A stretch of DNA of 64,000 nt from Nocardia pneumoniae NBRC 100136 (GCF_000308755.1 NZ_BAGF01000045.1:1-64000), one strand, 5' to 3'; numbered from the stretch's first letter, positions 18,854 through 26,991 are shown. Notes: generated by a model from the sequence alone, not told the origin. A program made the numbers and translations.

Positions 18854-19141
18854 ATGGCAACGGCAACCTGGCACGGCCGCGTCCTCGCGACCAGCGACGA
18901 CACCATCATCGTCGAGGGCAACCACTACTTCCCGCCGGATTCGGTGCGCTCGGAGTTCTTCCAGCCCTCCGACACCAATACGTTCTGCCCGTGGAAGGGC
19001 ACCGCCAGCTACTACACCGTGGTGGTCGACGGCGAGACCAACCCCGACGCCGCGTGGTACTACCCCGACCCGAAGCCCAAGGCCGCGCAGATCAAGGATT
19101 ACGTCGCCTTCTGGCGCGGTGTGGACGTGATCGACAACTGA
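18854..19141 (+). CDS. DUF427 domain protein
   Basis: A 95-residue single-domain protein matching DUF427: WHGRVLATSDDTIIVEGNHYF, NTFCPWKGTASYYTV and AAWYYPDPKPKAAQIKDYVAFW are the characteristic conserved blocks. The fold is a small beta barrel; the biochemical role is unknown. It stands alone downstream of the DUF418 gene with 288 bases between. CAGAAT lies 7 bases before the ATG and could be a weak -10 element. The Cys-Pro-Trp motif is conserved in the family. Confidence 0.9.
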   Translation: MATATWHGRVLATSDDTIIVEGNHYFPPDSVRSEFFQPSDTNTFCPWKGTASYYTVVVDGETNPDAAWYYPDPKPKAAQIKDYVAFWRGVDVIDN

Positions 19142-19688
19142 CCCGGAATCCGCCTCGGCCCCGCACGCCGGGTCGCTGCGCGCGCCTCGTTCCGAGTCCG
19201 CGTGGCGAGTCGGCGGGTGACATGTCCTCGACCGGTGCGTGACGCCGAGTCGGCGGGCGAGTTCGCTCCACATGCGAGCGGCGATCGGCACAGCGCGAAC
19301 GCCGCGTGCGCGAAAACGCTGGTTGTCGACGGTGACCTGGCCGCGCAGGTCGGCGCCTTCGTCGACGATCTCCTCGAGGCGAAAATGGCTCGCGTTCAGC
19401 CCATCCGGTTCTCTATCGTCGTTCTCGGTTGCGCAAGGGGCGCACCGGATTCTCCGGATCGCGTTCCCCGCGTCGGCGCAGCCACGTCCTTCAGGTGGGC
19501 GCAGACCTTTCAAGTCTGTTGGGGTTCGATTCCTCTCCCGATGTCCTCCGCCATGGCCACATGCGCCAGACGCGGCCCTGCGGGCCGACCGGCACCGTCC
19601 GGCCACGCCCCCGCCGCGTCTCCGCGGCCGTGGCGGAGGCATCCGAAGGACAACGCGGACAACGACTTTCGGGGGAAGGAGTGAGACC
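19142..19688. other. 547-base gap without a convincing gene
   Basis: No complete gene is visible. Two items are noted as findings: a tRNA-like stretch near 19501-19553, and a minus-strand frame around 19220-19400 whose codons have strong G/C at third positions and whose peptide looks protein-like but is not recognised. The last bases supply the ribosome binding site of the next gene. Confidence 0.5.
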
Positions 19689-20339
19689 ATGTACACCACG
19701 GTGATGGAGTGGCAGCGCACGCTGCTGTACCGGGACGGCACGCTGGAGCGGGTTCTGGAGCCGGGACGGCACCGGTACGACGCGAAGCGCTGCACGCTGA
19801 TCGAGATCGACATGCGCCCCCGGCTGCTGTACGTCACCGGGCAGGAGTTGCTCACCCGCGACGGGCTCGCACTGCGCGCCAGCTACACCGCGCAGTGGCA
19901 GGTCACCGACCCGGCCGCGTTCACCACGGGCGCGCAGAACGCGGAGACGGTGCTGTACGCCGCGGTCCAGGACGCCGCCCGCGGCGCGGTCGCCGCGCAC
20001 ACGCTCGAGGAGCTCATCGCCGATCGCGGCTTGCTCACCGGTGATCCCGGCGAGATCGGGGCGGCCGTGGCGAACCTGGGCATCCGGGTCGACGGAGTTC
20101 GCGCTCGCGATCTGATGCTGCCCGGCGAACTGCGCAAGGCGGCGCTGGAGACGGTGCTGGCCAAGGAACGCGGCCGCGCCGAACTGGAGAAGGCGCGTGC
20201 GGAGGCGGCGGCGTTGCGCTCGCTGGCCAATACCGCGCGGCTGCTCGAGCAGCACCCGGCGCTGCTGCGCCTGCGGACGCTCCAGGTCGCGACCGTGCCC
20301 GGTGCCCAGGTGGTGCTGGACCCGCGCGACAACGCCTGA
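19689..20339 (+). CDS. SPFH/band-7 (slipin-like) protein
   Basis: 216 residues that fit the SPFH fold: an N-terminal beta region (WQRTLLYRDGTLERVLEPG), LLTRDGLALRASYTAQWQV, then the helical part with AVQDAARGAVAAHTLEEL and an Ala/Glu-rich helix ([19 protein letters not shown]) that in slipins mediates oligomerisation. There is no clear transmembrane span, so membrane attachment would be by the N terminus or a partner. AAGGAG lies 10 bases upstream of the ATG. Function is unknown; family members scaffold membrane complexes. Confidence 0.82.
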   Translation: MYTTVMEWQRTLLYRDGTLERVLEPGRHRYDAKRCTLIEIDMRPRLLYVTGQELLTRDGLALRASYTAQWQVTDPAAFTTGAQNAETVLYAAVQDAARGAVAAHTLEELIADRGLLTGDPGEIGAAVANLGIRVDGVRARDLMLPGELRKAALETVLAKERGRAELEKARAEAAALRSLANTARLLEQHPALLRLRTLQVATVPGAQVVLDPRDNA

Positions 20340-20644
20340 CCGCCACGCGACACCACCGCCCGGACGTCGAGCCGTTGGACAAGGCCACGGCTCGGCGTTC
20401 GCGGGTGGCTCGGGTCGCTTGATTCGCGCCGAGCCCGGACAGTGACGCCGTGCCGTCCGGATGGCCGCCGTACCCACTACGACGCCGAGCACAACGGTCG
20501 GTCGGCGACAGCAGAATGATCCGCCGCCAGGTGTGCTGAATCCGCTCGGAAGCGCTGGCCACCGGAACTGTCGTAAGCCGGAGTCCATTCCCGCCCGGGC
20601 GACGACCGCCCGACCGGCTCGGACCCCACGAGCACCCCTGCGAC
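20340..20644. other. 305-base convergent gap
   Basis: Apart from the terminator-like hairpin at 20365-20397 nothing recognisable is seen. The minus-strand frames are arginine-rich and without a domain. Confidence 0.5.
20365..20397 (+). terminator. Hairpin after the SPFH gene
   Basis: Arms of 11 bases (CGTCGAGCCGT and its near complement, one G-T pair) around an 11-base loop lie about 25 bases after the stop. No U-tract. Confidence 0.5.
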
Positions 20645-21025
20645 TCAGTCCGCCGCACGGGCCTCAACGTAGTACTCGGCCGAGATCGCCTTCAGCACCT
20701 GTCGGACACCCAGCGGCGCCCAGCTCGCCGACCGGTCGTGCCGAACCACCGGGTCGGTCAGCTCGACGACGCGTCCGCGGGTCTCCAGCGCGAATCCGCC
20801 CGCGGCGCAAATGTTCTTGACCCAGTCGACGTTTCGCCCGTACGTGAGCGCGATGCGGTAGGCGCCGTCCTGGTCGAAGACCATCACCGGCGTCCGGTAG
20901 GACCGCCCGGACTTCCGGCCTTTGTGCAGCACGATGCCGAAACCGGGCGCCCGGCCCGCGACCAGGCCCGTGGTCGGATTGGTGACATGCCGGTTGAAAT
21001 TCGCCAGTGCGTGCGGAAGCACCAT
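20645..21025 (-). CDS. Deazaflavin-dependent nitroreductase-family protein (Ddn-like)
   Basis: A 126-residue protein of the F420-binding Ddn/FDOR-B family. NPTTGLVAGRAPGFGIVLHK, GRKSGRSYRTPVMVF and YGRNVDWVKNICAAGG are the conserved blocks around the deazaflavin phosphate and ring; the TRGRVVELTDP segment follows. The family reduces quinones or enones with F420H2 or binds fatty acids. ATG 21025 begins where homology begins. It is divergent from the NUDIX gene (53 bases). A second Ddn-like gene is at 22989. Confidence 0.9.
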   Translation of the reverse strand: MVLPHALANFNRHVTNPTTGLVAGRAPGFGIVLHKGRKSGRSYRTPVMVFDQDGAYRIALTYGRNVDWVKNICAAGGFALETRGRVVELTDPVVRHDRSASWAPLGVRQVLKAISAEYYVEARAAD

Positions 21026-21066
21026 GGGCGGCGATCCTCTCTCAGGGTGGCGTGCGGTGTTCACGT

Positions 21067-21072
21067 TACTCT
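21067..21072 (+). promoter_or_regulatory. -10 element TACTCT of NUDIX gene
   Basis: TACTCT ends 6 bases before ATG 21079, with no ribosome binding site; probable leaderless promoter. Confidence 0.45.
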
Positions 21073-21078
21073 CGATCA

Positions 21079-21672
21079 ATGTCCGCTCCCCCGCATCGTG
21101 ACGCGCCGTACGCCGGGGACCCCCGCAGCGAACCGATCGCGGTCTACGACCCGGCGGGCAACCCGATCGGCGCCGCCGAGCGCGCTACCGTCTACCGCGA
21201 CGGATTGTGGCATGCCAGTGCCGGCGTGCTGCTGCGTTCACGCGACGGCGCGCGGGTCTACGTGCACCGTCGCACCGACGCCAAACTGGTGTTCGCCGGT
21301 ATGCACGACTGCCTGGCGGGCGGGGTGGTCGCGCCGGGCGAATCACCGCGCGACACCGCCCTGCGCGAACTGGCCGAGGAATTGGGCGTCACGCCCGATC
21401 CCGCGGAACTCGCCCCGGTGGCAACCGTTACTTGGGACGGCGAGTGGGACGACCGGCCGATGCGCTGCCATCTGTTCGCGTACGAACTGCGCTACGACGG
21501 ACCTGTCCGGCACCAACCCGACGAGATCGCCGAGGGATGGTGGTGGACCGACGCCCAGTTGCGTGCGCGTCTGGCCGACCCGGATTGGCCGTTCGTCCCC
21601 GACACCCGCCTGCTGATCCCGGACCTGCTCTCCGCAGGCCAGCCGGAGGACGCGGCGGGGTCTACACCGTGA
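21079..21672 (+). CDS. NUDIX hydrolase
   Basis: A 197-residue NUDIX enzyme. The NUDIX box runs from GGVVAPGE to RELAEELGV (about residues 84-104) with the expected Gly, Glu, Arg-Glu and Glu-Glu-x-Gly positions for Mg2+ binding. The N terminus EPIAVYDPAGNPIGAAERAT followed by LWHASAGVLL resembles the YfcD/isopentenyl-diphosphate-isomerase-like branch, which has this hydrophilic lead strand. Substrate cannot be told from sequence. Its stop codon abuts that of the AIM24 gene on the other strand. Confidence 0.9.
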   Translation: MSAPPHRDAPYAGDPRSEPIAVYDPAGNPIGAAERATVYRDGLWHASAGVLLRSRDGARVYVHRRTDAKLVFAGMHDCLAGGVVAPGESPRDTALRELAEELGVTPDPAELAPVATVTWDGEWDDRPMRCHLFAYELRYDGPVRHQPDEIAEGWWWTDAQLRARLADPDWPFVPDTRLLIPDLLSAGQPEDAAGSTP

Positions 21673-22353
21673 TCAACTGGACGAGGCGACCGAGCCCGCC
21701 CACGCGGCGAACGCGCCGGGGTTGCGGGTCTGCAGCAGCACCCGGCCGGGACCGGTGAAGTCGAACACGAATCCCTCGCCGGACTTCAGCGACTGGATCG
21801 AACGACCCGAAACCGCCCGTCGGATGGTGAAATTCATCGCCAAGTCGTAGGCGACCACATGACCGGTGTCGATCGTGATCGGCTCGCCCGGCTGTAGATC
21901 GATGACATCGATCGCGCCGAACACCCCGACGACCACCTCTCCCTCACCGTGCGCCCGCAGACCGAAGCCGCCCTCGCCGCCGAAGAGGTTCGCGAAACCA
22001 CCCCATTTGCCCTCCACCTGCACACCGGAGGAATTGGCGATCCAGCCTCCGCGGCTGATGAAGAACGGCCGGTCCTGGGTGATCTGCAGGTTCAGCATGT
22101 CGCCGGGCAGCGCGGGCGCCACGTCTACCCAGCCGCCCTGCGGCGGCGCGGTGAACGTGGAGACGAAGAACGATTCGCCGGCCAGCACCGACCGCTTCAA
22201 CCCGGCCAGGATGCCGCCTTCGGCCTTGGCCTGCAACGTGACTCCCGCCGAATGGGCGACCATCGCGCCGCTCTCGACGCGCATCGGCTCGCCCCCGGCG
22301 AGAAAGCACCGCGCGACGGTCGAGGCAGGGCTGTGGCGCAGTTGTACCTTCAT
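21673..22353 (-). CDS. AIM24 / TIGR00266 family protein
   Basis: 226 residues of the AIM24-like double beta-sandwich family. The series ESGAMVAHSAGVTLQAKAEGG, AGESFFVSTFTAPPQGGWV, GDMLNLQI and VVVGVFGAIDVIDLQPGEPI is typical, with many Gly-turns. In bacteria the function is unknown; the mitochondrial namesake affects membrane organisation. ATG 22353 gives the usual N terminus MKVQLRHSP. TAGGGT lies 8 bases upstream on the minus strand. Confidence 0.88.
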   Translation of the reverse strand: MKVQLRHSPASTVARCFLAGGEPMRVESGAMVAHSAGVTLQAKAEGGILAGLKRSVLAGESFFVSTFTAPPQGGWVDVAPALPGDMLNLQITQDRPFFISRGGWIANSSGVQVEGKWGGFANLFGGEGGFGLRAHGEGEVVVGVFGAIDVIDLQPGEPITIDTGHVVAYDLAMNFTIRRAVSGRSIQSLKSGEGFVFDFTGPGRVLLQTRNPGAFAAWAGSVASSS

Positions 22354-22459
22354 GCCCGCCGACCCTACCCCCGATTCCGGATCGTAAGGGTGGGCGGATC
22401 CACGCCGCACCGCGACGCCATCTCGGCCGAATCGGCTCGCGAATACGGGCCGGTGATCC

Positions 22460-22828
22460 TCAGAGCAGGTCGCGCAGCGCGGCCTCGTCGCGCGCGACCA
22501 CAGCGGCGCCGTCGGCGGTGAACACGATCGGGCGCTGGATCAGGATCGGATGTTCGACGAGCGCCTCGATCCACCGGTCCCGGTCGGTGGCGGTGCGCCC
22601 CCAGCTCGCCATGCCCAGGTCCTTGGCGATCTGTTCCCCGGTGCGGGTGATGTCCCATGGTTCGGCGCCCAGCCGTCGCAACACGTCGCCGAGTTCGTCG
22701 GCTGTCGGCGGCTGGTCCAGATACTTCCGCACGGTGTAGTCGACACCGGCCTCGTCCAGGAACGCCGTGGCGTTGCGGCTCTTGGTGCACCGCGGGTTGT
22801 GCCAGATCTCGGTCTGCCCGGAAGTCAT
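22460..22828 (-). CDS. ArsC/Spx-family reductase-like protein
   Basis: A 122-residue thioredoxin-fold protein of the ArsC family. The N-terminal strand IWHNPRCTKSRNA carries one catalytic cysteine (Cys14), as in glutaredoxin-linked arsenate reductases. FLDEAGVDYTVRKYLDQPP and HPILIQRPIVF (with the conserved Arg that holds the arsenate product) also match. No arsenite transporter or ArsR gene is near, so it may act on another substrate. ATG 22828 follows a TACCCT element by 6 bases. Confidence 0.88.
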   Translation of the reverse strand: MTSGQTEIWHNPRCTKSRNATAFLDEAGVDYTVRKYLDQPPTADELGDVLRRLGAEPWDITRTGEQIAKDLGMASWGRTATDRDRWIEALVEHPILIQRPIVFTADGAAVVARDEAALRDLL

Positions 22829-22834
22829 ACACGC

Positions 22835-22840
22835 AGGGTA
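22835..22840 (-). promoter_or_regulatory. -10 element TACCCT of ArsC-like gene
   Basis: TACCCT is separated by 6 bases from ATG 22828 on the minus strand, fitting a leaderless start. Confidence 0.45.
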
Positions 22841-22988
22841 CCGAGGGGCGCGGGCCGCACGCCGAGCACTCCGCGGTCCAGGAACCGGGACCATCCCCGT
22901 GCGGACGAGACAGTGGTGCGCCGCCGCCACTGTGCCGCCGGTCTCGGGCGAGACTGCGCATCGCGCTGGAAGATCCGATACTGGGAGG

Positions 22989-23507
22989 ATGAGCGAGGCA
23001 TCTGTTTCCGATTCATCGTCGTCCGAAAACCCTTACGGCACACCGACCACGTCCGGTCCCGAACCCATCCGGTCGTACCAGAACGTGGTCAATCGGATCG
23101 TGCGGACACTGTTACGCGTGCCGGGCATCTCGCGCGTCGTCGGTAAACGGCTGATGATCTTGCACGTCGTCGGGCGCAAGTCGGGCGCGGTCTACGACGT
23201 GCCGTTGGCCTACACCAAGCACGGCGAGACTCTGCTGATCGGAACCGCCCTGCGGCCCTGGGTGAAGAATCTGCGCGCGGGCGACCCCGTGCGGGCATCG
23301 TTCGGCGGCAAGCCCCGCACCTTCGATCCGGTGGTGCACACCACCGAGGCCGACGTGCTGCGGCTGTATGAGATCGTCGCGCGGGACAATCCGCAGAACG
23401 CGAAGTTCAACGGCATCGGCTTCGCCGCCGACGGCTCCCCCTCGAAGGCCGACATTTATCAGACCTGGCAGCGGGGCGGCGTCGTGGTCGAGCTGACGCC
23501 GCGCTGA
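22989..23507 (+). CDS. Deazaflavin-dependent nitroreductase-family protein
   Basis: A second F420-type Ddn-like protein, 172 residues. Conserved blocks are LMILHVVGRKSGAVYDVPLAY, LLIGTALRPWVKNLRAGDPVR and the C-terminal FAADGSPSKADIYQTWQRGG, which differs from the gene at 20645 and places it in another subgroup of the family. The first 25 residues are Ser/Pro-rich and variable. GGGAGG immediately precedes the ATG, too close for an ideal ribosome binding site. Probable F420H2- or flavin-dependent reductase; substrate unknown. Confidence 0.87.
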   Translation: MSEASVSDSSSSENPYGTPTTSGPEPIRSYQNVVNRIVRTLLRVPGISRVVGKRLMILHVVGRKSGAVYDVPLAYTKHGETLLIGTALRPWVKNLRAGDPVRASFGGKPRTFDPVVHTTEADVLRLYEIVARDNPQNAKFNGIGFAADGSPSKADIYQTWQRGGVVVELTPR

Positions 23508-23886
23508 GCACTACCGCCTCCTCGACGACCGCCAGGCCATCGTGCTGTTCGTCCGCCCGTCGTGGTCAGCGGCGGCACGATCTGTAAACGGTTGCCCGCG
23601 TTCGACCGCCGCAGCCTGAGCGCATTCGCCGCCGCGTGACCACGGCAATCGGTTCGGCGATCACCCGGCGCCGCGTATGGAGCAGCGGGCCGGTGCCCGG
23701 ATAGTGCACAGCCCATCCAGAAGTCGAGAGGCCGCATCCGCAGGGTCCGAGCCGGGTGCGCCGACCGATGTGTGCCTGTGCCGCACGGTGGGTAATCGGG
23801 CCGTACGCCCACGCCGCGCGAGGTGAAATGGAATGATTCGCGCTGCATCGTCCGGTGCGCAACCCGAATGAAGGAGATTCCCAGCG
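23508..23886. other. 379-base gap, no gene seen
   Basis: Both strands lack a frame with a recognisable domain. The region probably holds the promoter of the cyclophilin gene; no clear -35/-10 pair could be chosen. GAAGGAG just upstream of GTG 23887 is that gene's ribosome binding site. Confidence 0.45.
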
Positions 23887-24615
23887 GTGAGCAAAGTGCA
23901 GGCGCGACAACTCGTCAACGGTCGGCGCGCGGGGCGCCGTCGCTTACCCTGGCGCTCGCTGCGGGTTATCGGCATCGTGGCCGTTGGCGCGACGGTGGCG
24001 GTGTTCACCGCTGGCGGCGTCTCGGCGAATCCGGGACCGGCACGGGAGCAGGCGCCGGCGACCTGCGCCGCTCCGGTCGCTGGTCAGCCGAACGGCAAGC
24101 AGTGGCCCGCCGAGCCAGGTCTCACCATCGACCCCAACGCCGGGTACACGGCGACGCTGGCCACCACCTGCGGCACCATGACCATCGCGCTGGACGCGGC
24201 GCGCGCGCCGCGCACGGTCAATTCGTTCGTGTTCCTTGCCGGTGAGCAGTACTTCGACCACACGAAATGTCACCGGATCACCACCGAAGGCATCTACGTC
24301 CTGCAGTGCGGTGACCCGACGGCGACCGGTACGGGCGGCCCCGGCTATCGCTTCCCCGACGAGAACTTGGCGGGCGCCACGTACCCGGCGGGCACTGTGG
24401 CGATGGCGAACGCGGGCCCTGGCACCAACGGCAGCCAGTTCTTCCTGGTCTACCGCGACAGCCAGCTGCCGCCCGACTACACCCCGTTCGGTCGGGTCAC
24501 CGCGGGCATGGACGTGCTCACGTCCATCGCCGCCGCGGGCGTCAAGGACCGTTCGGGCGACGGCGCACCCGCCGTCGACGTCGTGCTCGATTCCGTTGTG
24601 ACCGTACGCAACTGA
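23887..24615 (+). CDS. Membrane-anchored or secreted cyclophilin-type peptidyl-prolyl isomerase
   Basis: 242 residues. A basic N terminus and one span (about 26-46, ending in GGVSA) act as signal anchor or signal peptide; the cyclophilin domain occupies about 85-240. TCGTMTIALDAARAPRTVNSF, FDHTKCHRITTEGIYVLQCGD, GTVAMANAGPGTNGSQFFLVY and FGRVTAGMDVL are diagnostic. The catalytic Arg is present (CHR), but the usual Phe after it is replaced by Ile/Tyr. Acts outside the membrane on prolyl bonds of exported proteins. GTG 23887 has GAAGGAG at good spacing. Confidence 0.9.
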   Translation: MSKVQARQLVNGRRAGRRRLPWRSLRVIGIVAVGATVAVFTAGGVSANPGPAREQAPATCAAPVAGQPNGKQWPAEPGLTIDPNAGYTATLATTCGTMTIALDAARAPRTVNSFVFLAGEQYFDHTKCHRITTEGIYVLQCGDPTATGTGGPGYRFPDENLAGATYPAGTVAMANAGPGTNGSQFFLVYRDSQLPPDYTPFGRVTAGMDVLTSIAAAGVKDRSGDGAPAVDVVLDSVVTVRN

Positions 24616-24622
24616 GTGACCG

Positions 24623-24651
24623 CGCGGTGGCGGCGCGGTGCCGCCACCGCG
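24623..24651. terminator. Bidirectional hairpin terminator
   Basis: Perfect 12-base arms (CGCGGTGGCGGC) around a 5-base loop lie between the convergent stops of the cyclophilin and VOC genes. No U-tract on either side. Confidence 0.7.
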
Positions 24652-24664
24652 TGTCCGGTGGGGA

Positions 24665-25096
24665 TCAGCCCTCGCGCTCCTCGAAGTACACGACCTCCCA
24701 GAGATGGCCGTCCGGGTCTGCGAAATAGCCCGCGTAGATGCCCCACGGCCGCTGCCGCGCCGAATGCACGATGCTCCCGCCCGCCGTGCGCGCGAGCTCC
24801 AGAGCCTGGTCCACCTCCGCGCGGCTGCCGACGAACCACCCGAGGCTGATCGGCGAACCGTTGACCCGATCGAGCGGGACGCCCGCGTCCTTGGCCAGGT
24901 CCTCGCGCCCGTACAGGGCGAGGATGAGCCCGTTGTCCAGCGTGAACATGGCGACCGAACCGCCGGGATTCTGATCATCGCCGACGAATTCGGTCCCGAC
25001 GATTCCCGGCGACGACAAGCCGAGCTCCCGATAGAACCGCAAGGCGCGCTCCACGTCGCGCACACCGAGGGTGATCACATCGAGTCGCGCCTGCAC
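24665..25096 (-). CDS. VOC-superfamily (glyoxalase/bleomycin-resistance-like) protein
   Basis: A 143-residue protein with two beta-alpha-beta-beta-beta modules: DVITLGVRDVERALRFYREL at the start and GGSIVHSARQRPWGIYAGYFADPDGHLWEVVY at the end. The usual first zinc-ligand His near the N terminus is not present, so true glyoxalase I activity is doubtful. It lies 43 bases downstream of the khtU-like gene on the same strand and may be cotranscribed. Function unknown. Confidence 0.85.
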   Translation of the reverse strand: MQARLDVITLGVRDVERALRFYRELGLSSPGIVGTEFVGDDQNPGGSVAMFTLDNGLILALYGREDLAKDAGVPLDRVNGSPISLGWFVGSRAEVDQALELARTAGGSIVHSARQRPWGIYAGYFADPDGHLWEVVYFEEREG

Positions 25097-25139
25097 GGCG
25101 GCACCTCCGAACTCTCGACCGACTATCTGCCGAGTCGAG

Positions 25140-26396
25140 TCAACTCTCTTGTCGGCCGGAGGTCTTGAACGAATCGGACATCGGAACCGGACGAGTCTCC
25201 TGCGGAAGGTTTCGCTCGGCAGACACTTTGCGGCGCCGGAGCACCAGCGTGAGAACCGGCTCGACGATTCGGCTGGCGATCGGGCCGAGGACCGCCATCA
25301 GCAGCACGTAGGTGGTGGCCAAGGCGGCGAACTCGCCGGGAACGGCGCCCGAGGAGACGGCGAGACCTGCGATGACGATCGAGAACTCGCCATGGGCGAC
25401 CAGAGCGGTGCCCGCGCGCGCCCGACCGTAGCGGCCCGCACCGGCGCGCTTGGCCGCCCACCATCCGGTGGCGACTTTGCTCGCCGCCGTGACCAACGCC
25501 AGTAGGCAGGCCCAGCCCAGCACCGGCGGGATGGTCGCCGGATCGGTGCTCAAGCCGAACAGCACGAAGAACAGCGCCGCGAATAGATCACGCAGCGGTT
25601 CCAGAACCTTGGTGGCGTTGTGCGCGGTCGAGTCCGAGATAGCGATGCCGAGCAGGAACGCGCCGACCGCCGCGGACACCTGCACCGCGGACGCCGCTCC
25701 GGCCACCAGCAGCGCGGAGCCCAGCAGCTTCAACAGGAAGATCTCACGAACCTCGCTGTCGACGATCGCGGAGACGTAGCGGCCGTAGCGCAGCGCGACG
25801 ATCAACACCACCGTGACGGCGATCAGGGCGATGCTCAACGTCTTCAACCCGGCGAGGAAACCGACACCGGCCAGCACAGCCGTGAGCACCGGCAGGTACC
25901 CGGCCATCACCAGGTCCTCGAACACCAGGATGGACAGCACCACGGGTGTCTCACGGTTGCCGAGCCTGCCCAGATCGTCGAGTACTTTCGCGACGATGCC
26001 CGAGGAGGAGATATACGTGACGCCCGCCATCGCGATCGCGCCGGTGAAACCCCATCCGAGCGCGAGGGCGACCAGTACGCCCGGGGTGGCGTTGAGCACG
26101 ATGTCCATGACGCCCGCGGCCCAGGATCGGCGCATGCCCGTGACCAGTTCCGCCGCGGTGTATTCCAAGCCGAGCAGCAGAAGCAACAGGACGACGCCGA
26201 TTTCGCTGGCGAGGTGGATGAAGTCGTCGACCTGCCGCAGCTCGACCAAGCCGCCGGTGCCGAACACCAGCCCGCCGATCAGGTACAGCGGGATCGGGGA
26301 CATGCCGATGCGCGCGGCGATCCGGCCGAGCAGGCCGAGGCCGAAGAACACTGCGCCCAGCTGGATCAGCGCGAGTGCGGTCTCGTGGGCCACCAT
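25140..26396 (-). CDS. CPA2-type K+/H+ antiporter membrane subunit (KhtU/KefB-like)
   Basis: 418 residues with about twelve spans of the Na+/H+ exchanger family PF00999. MSPIPLYLIGGLVFGTGGL and LLLLLLGLEYTAAEL near the start, then GVTYISSSGIVAKVLDDLGR and LSILVFEDLVMAGYLPVL carry the conserved Gly and Asp of the ion path (FEDL). It lacks the TrkA-N domain found in KefB; the separate gene upstream supplies a TrkA-C type subunit, as in Bacillus KhtTU. Predicted role is K+ (or other monovalent cation) efflux coupled to H+ uptake. Confidence 0.88.
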   Translation of the reverse strand: MVAHETALALIQLGAVFFGLGLLGRIAARIGMSPIPLYLIGGLVFGTGGLVELRQVDDFIHLASEIGVVLLLLLLGLEYTAAELVTGMRRSWAAGVMDIVLNATPGVLVALALGWGFTGAIAMAGVTYISSSGIVAKVLDDLGRLGNRETPVVLSILVFEDLVMAGYLPVLTAVLAGVGFLAGLKTLSIALIAVTVVLIVALRYGRYVSAIVDSEVREIFLLKLLGSALLVAGAASAVQVSAAVGAFLLGIAISDSTAHNATKVLEPLRDLFAALFFVLFGLSTDPATIPPVLGWACLLALVTAASKVATGWWAAKRAGAGRYGRARAGTALVAHGEFSIVIAGLAVSSGAVPGEFAALATTYVLLMAVLGPIASRIVEPVLTLVLRRRKVSAERNLPQETRPVPMSDSFKTSGRQES

Positions 26397-26402
26397 CGCC
26401 GC

Positions 26403-26888
26403 TCAGCCGTCGGACAGGACGGCGGCGGCGGCCTCCAGGCCCTCCACGGTGCCGACGACGACGAGCACGTCACCGGCGGTGAAGGTGAAGTCCGGACCCG
26501 GCGACGGGATCGGCTGCCCGCCGCGCACCACCGCGACGATGGATGCTTTTGTCCGGGTGCGCATCTGGGTCTCGCCCAGCCTGCGCCCGTCGTAGCGGGA
26601 GCGATCCGGAATGGACATCTGGCGTGTGGTCAGGCCGGTGAACTGGCGGTGCTCTTCGCGCAGCTGCTCGACCAGCTGCGGCGCACCGAGCAGATTGGCC
26701 AGCACGGCGGCCTCCTTCGCGGTCAGCGGGATCTGCACGGTTTCGTCGGCGTTGTCGTCCTTGCTCACGATCAGGTCCATCGTGCCGTCACGATGATCGA
26801 TCACCCCTATCCGGCGCCGCGTGTTGGCCAGCGGAAACTCCTTGCGCACACCGATACCCGGCAGGGGTGTCACCTCAACGTTCACCAC
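26403..26888 (-). CDS. Antiporter regulatory subunit with TrkA-C domain (KhtT-like)
   Basis: 161 residues: an N-terminal domain (about 1-80) with LPGIGVRKEFPLANTRRRIGVI, then a TrkA-C (RCK-C) domain from about 85 to 160 with GRRLGETQMRTRTKASIVAVVR and FTFTAGDVLVVVGTVEGLEAAA. In KhtT this domain binds a nucleotide or nucleotide-like ligand and releases inhibition of the antiporter. It ends 6 bases before the antiporter ATG. Two GTGs stand at the start; the second (26885) lies 6 bases after a TAGGGT -10 element and may be the true leaderless start. Confidence 0.85.
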   Translation of the reverse strand: MVNVEVTPLPGIGVRKEFPLANTRRRIGVIDHRDGTMDLIVSKDDNADETVQIPLTAKEAAVLANLLGAPQLVEQLREEHRQFTGLTTRQMSIPDRSRYDGRRLGETQMRTRTKASIVAVVRGGQPIPSPGPDFTFTAGDVLVVVGTVEGLEAAAAVLSDG

Positions 26889-26991
26889 TCCACCCTATCG
26901 ACCCGGGCATCCGCCGAGTCGGCAGGTGACCGAATTGTCCGTATCAATCCACCTTCCGCCCGACACTCCAACCCGCTTGAGGGCTCGTGGT

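Noticed and set aside
19501..19553. Functional tRNA gene call
   Set aside because: Anticodon-arm and T-loop-like sequence are present, but the acceptor stem does not pair and the variable loop is too short; kept only as a low-interest finding.
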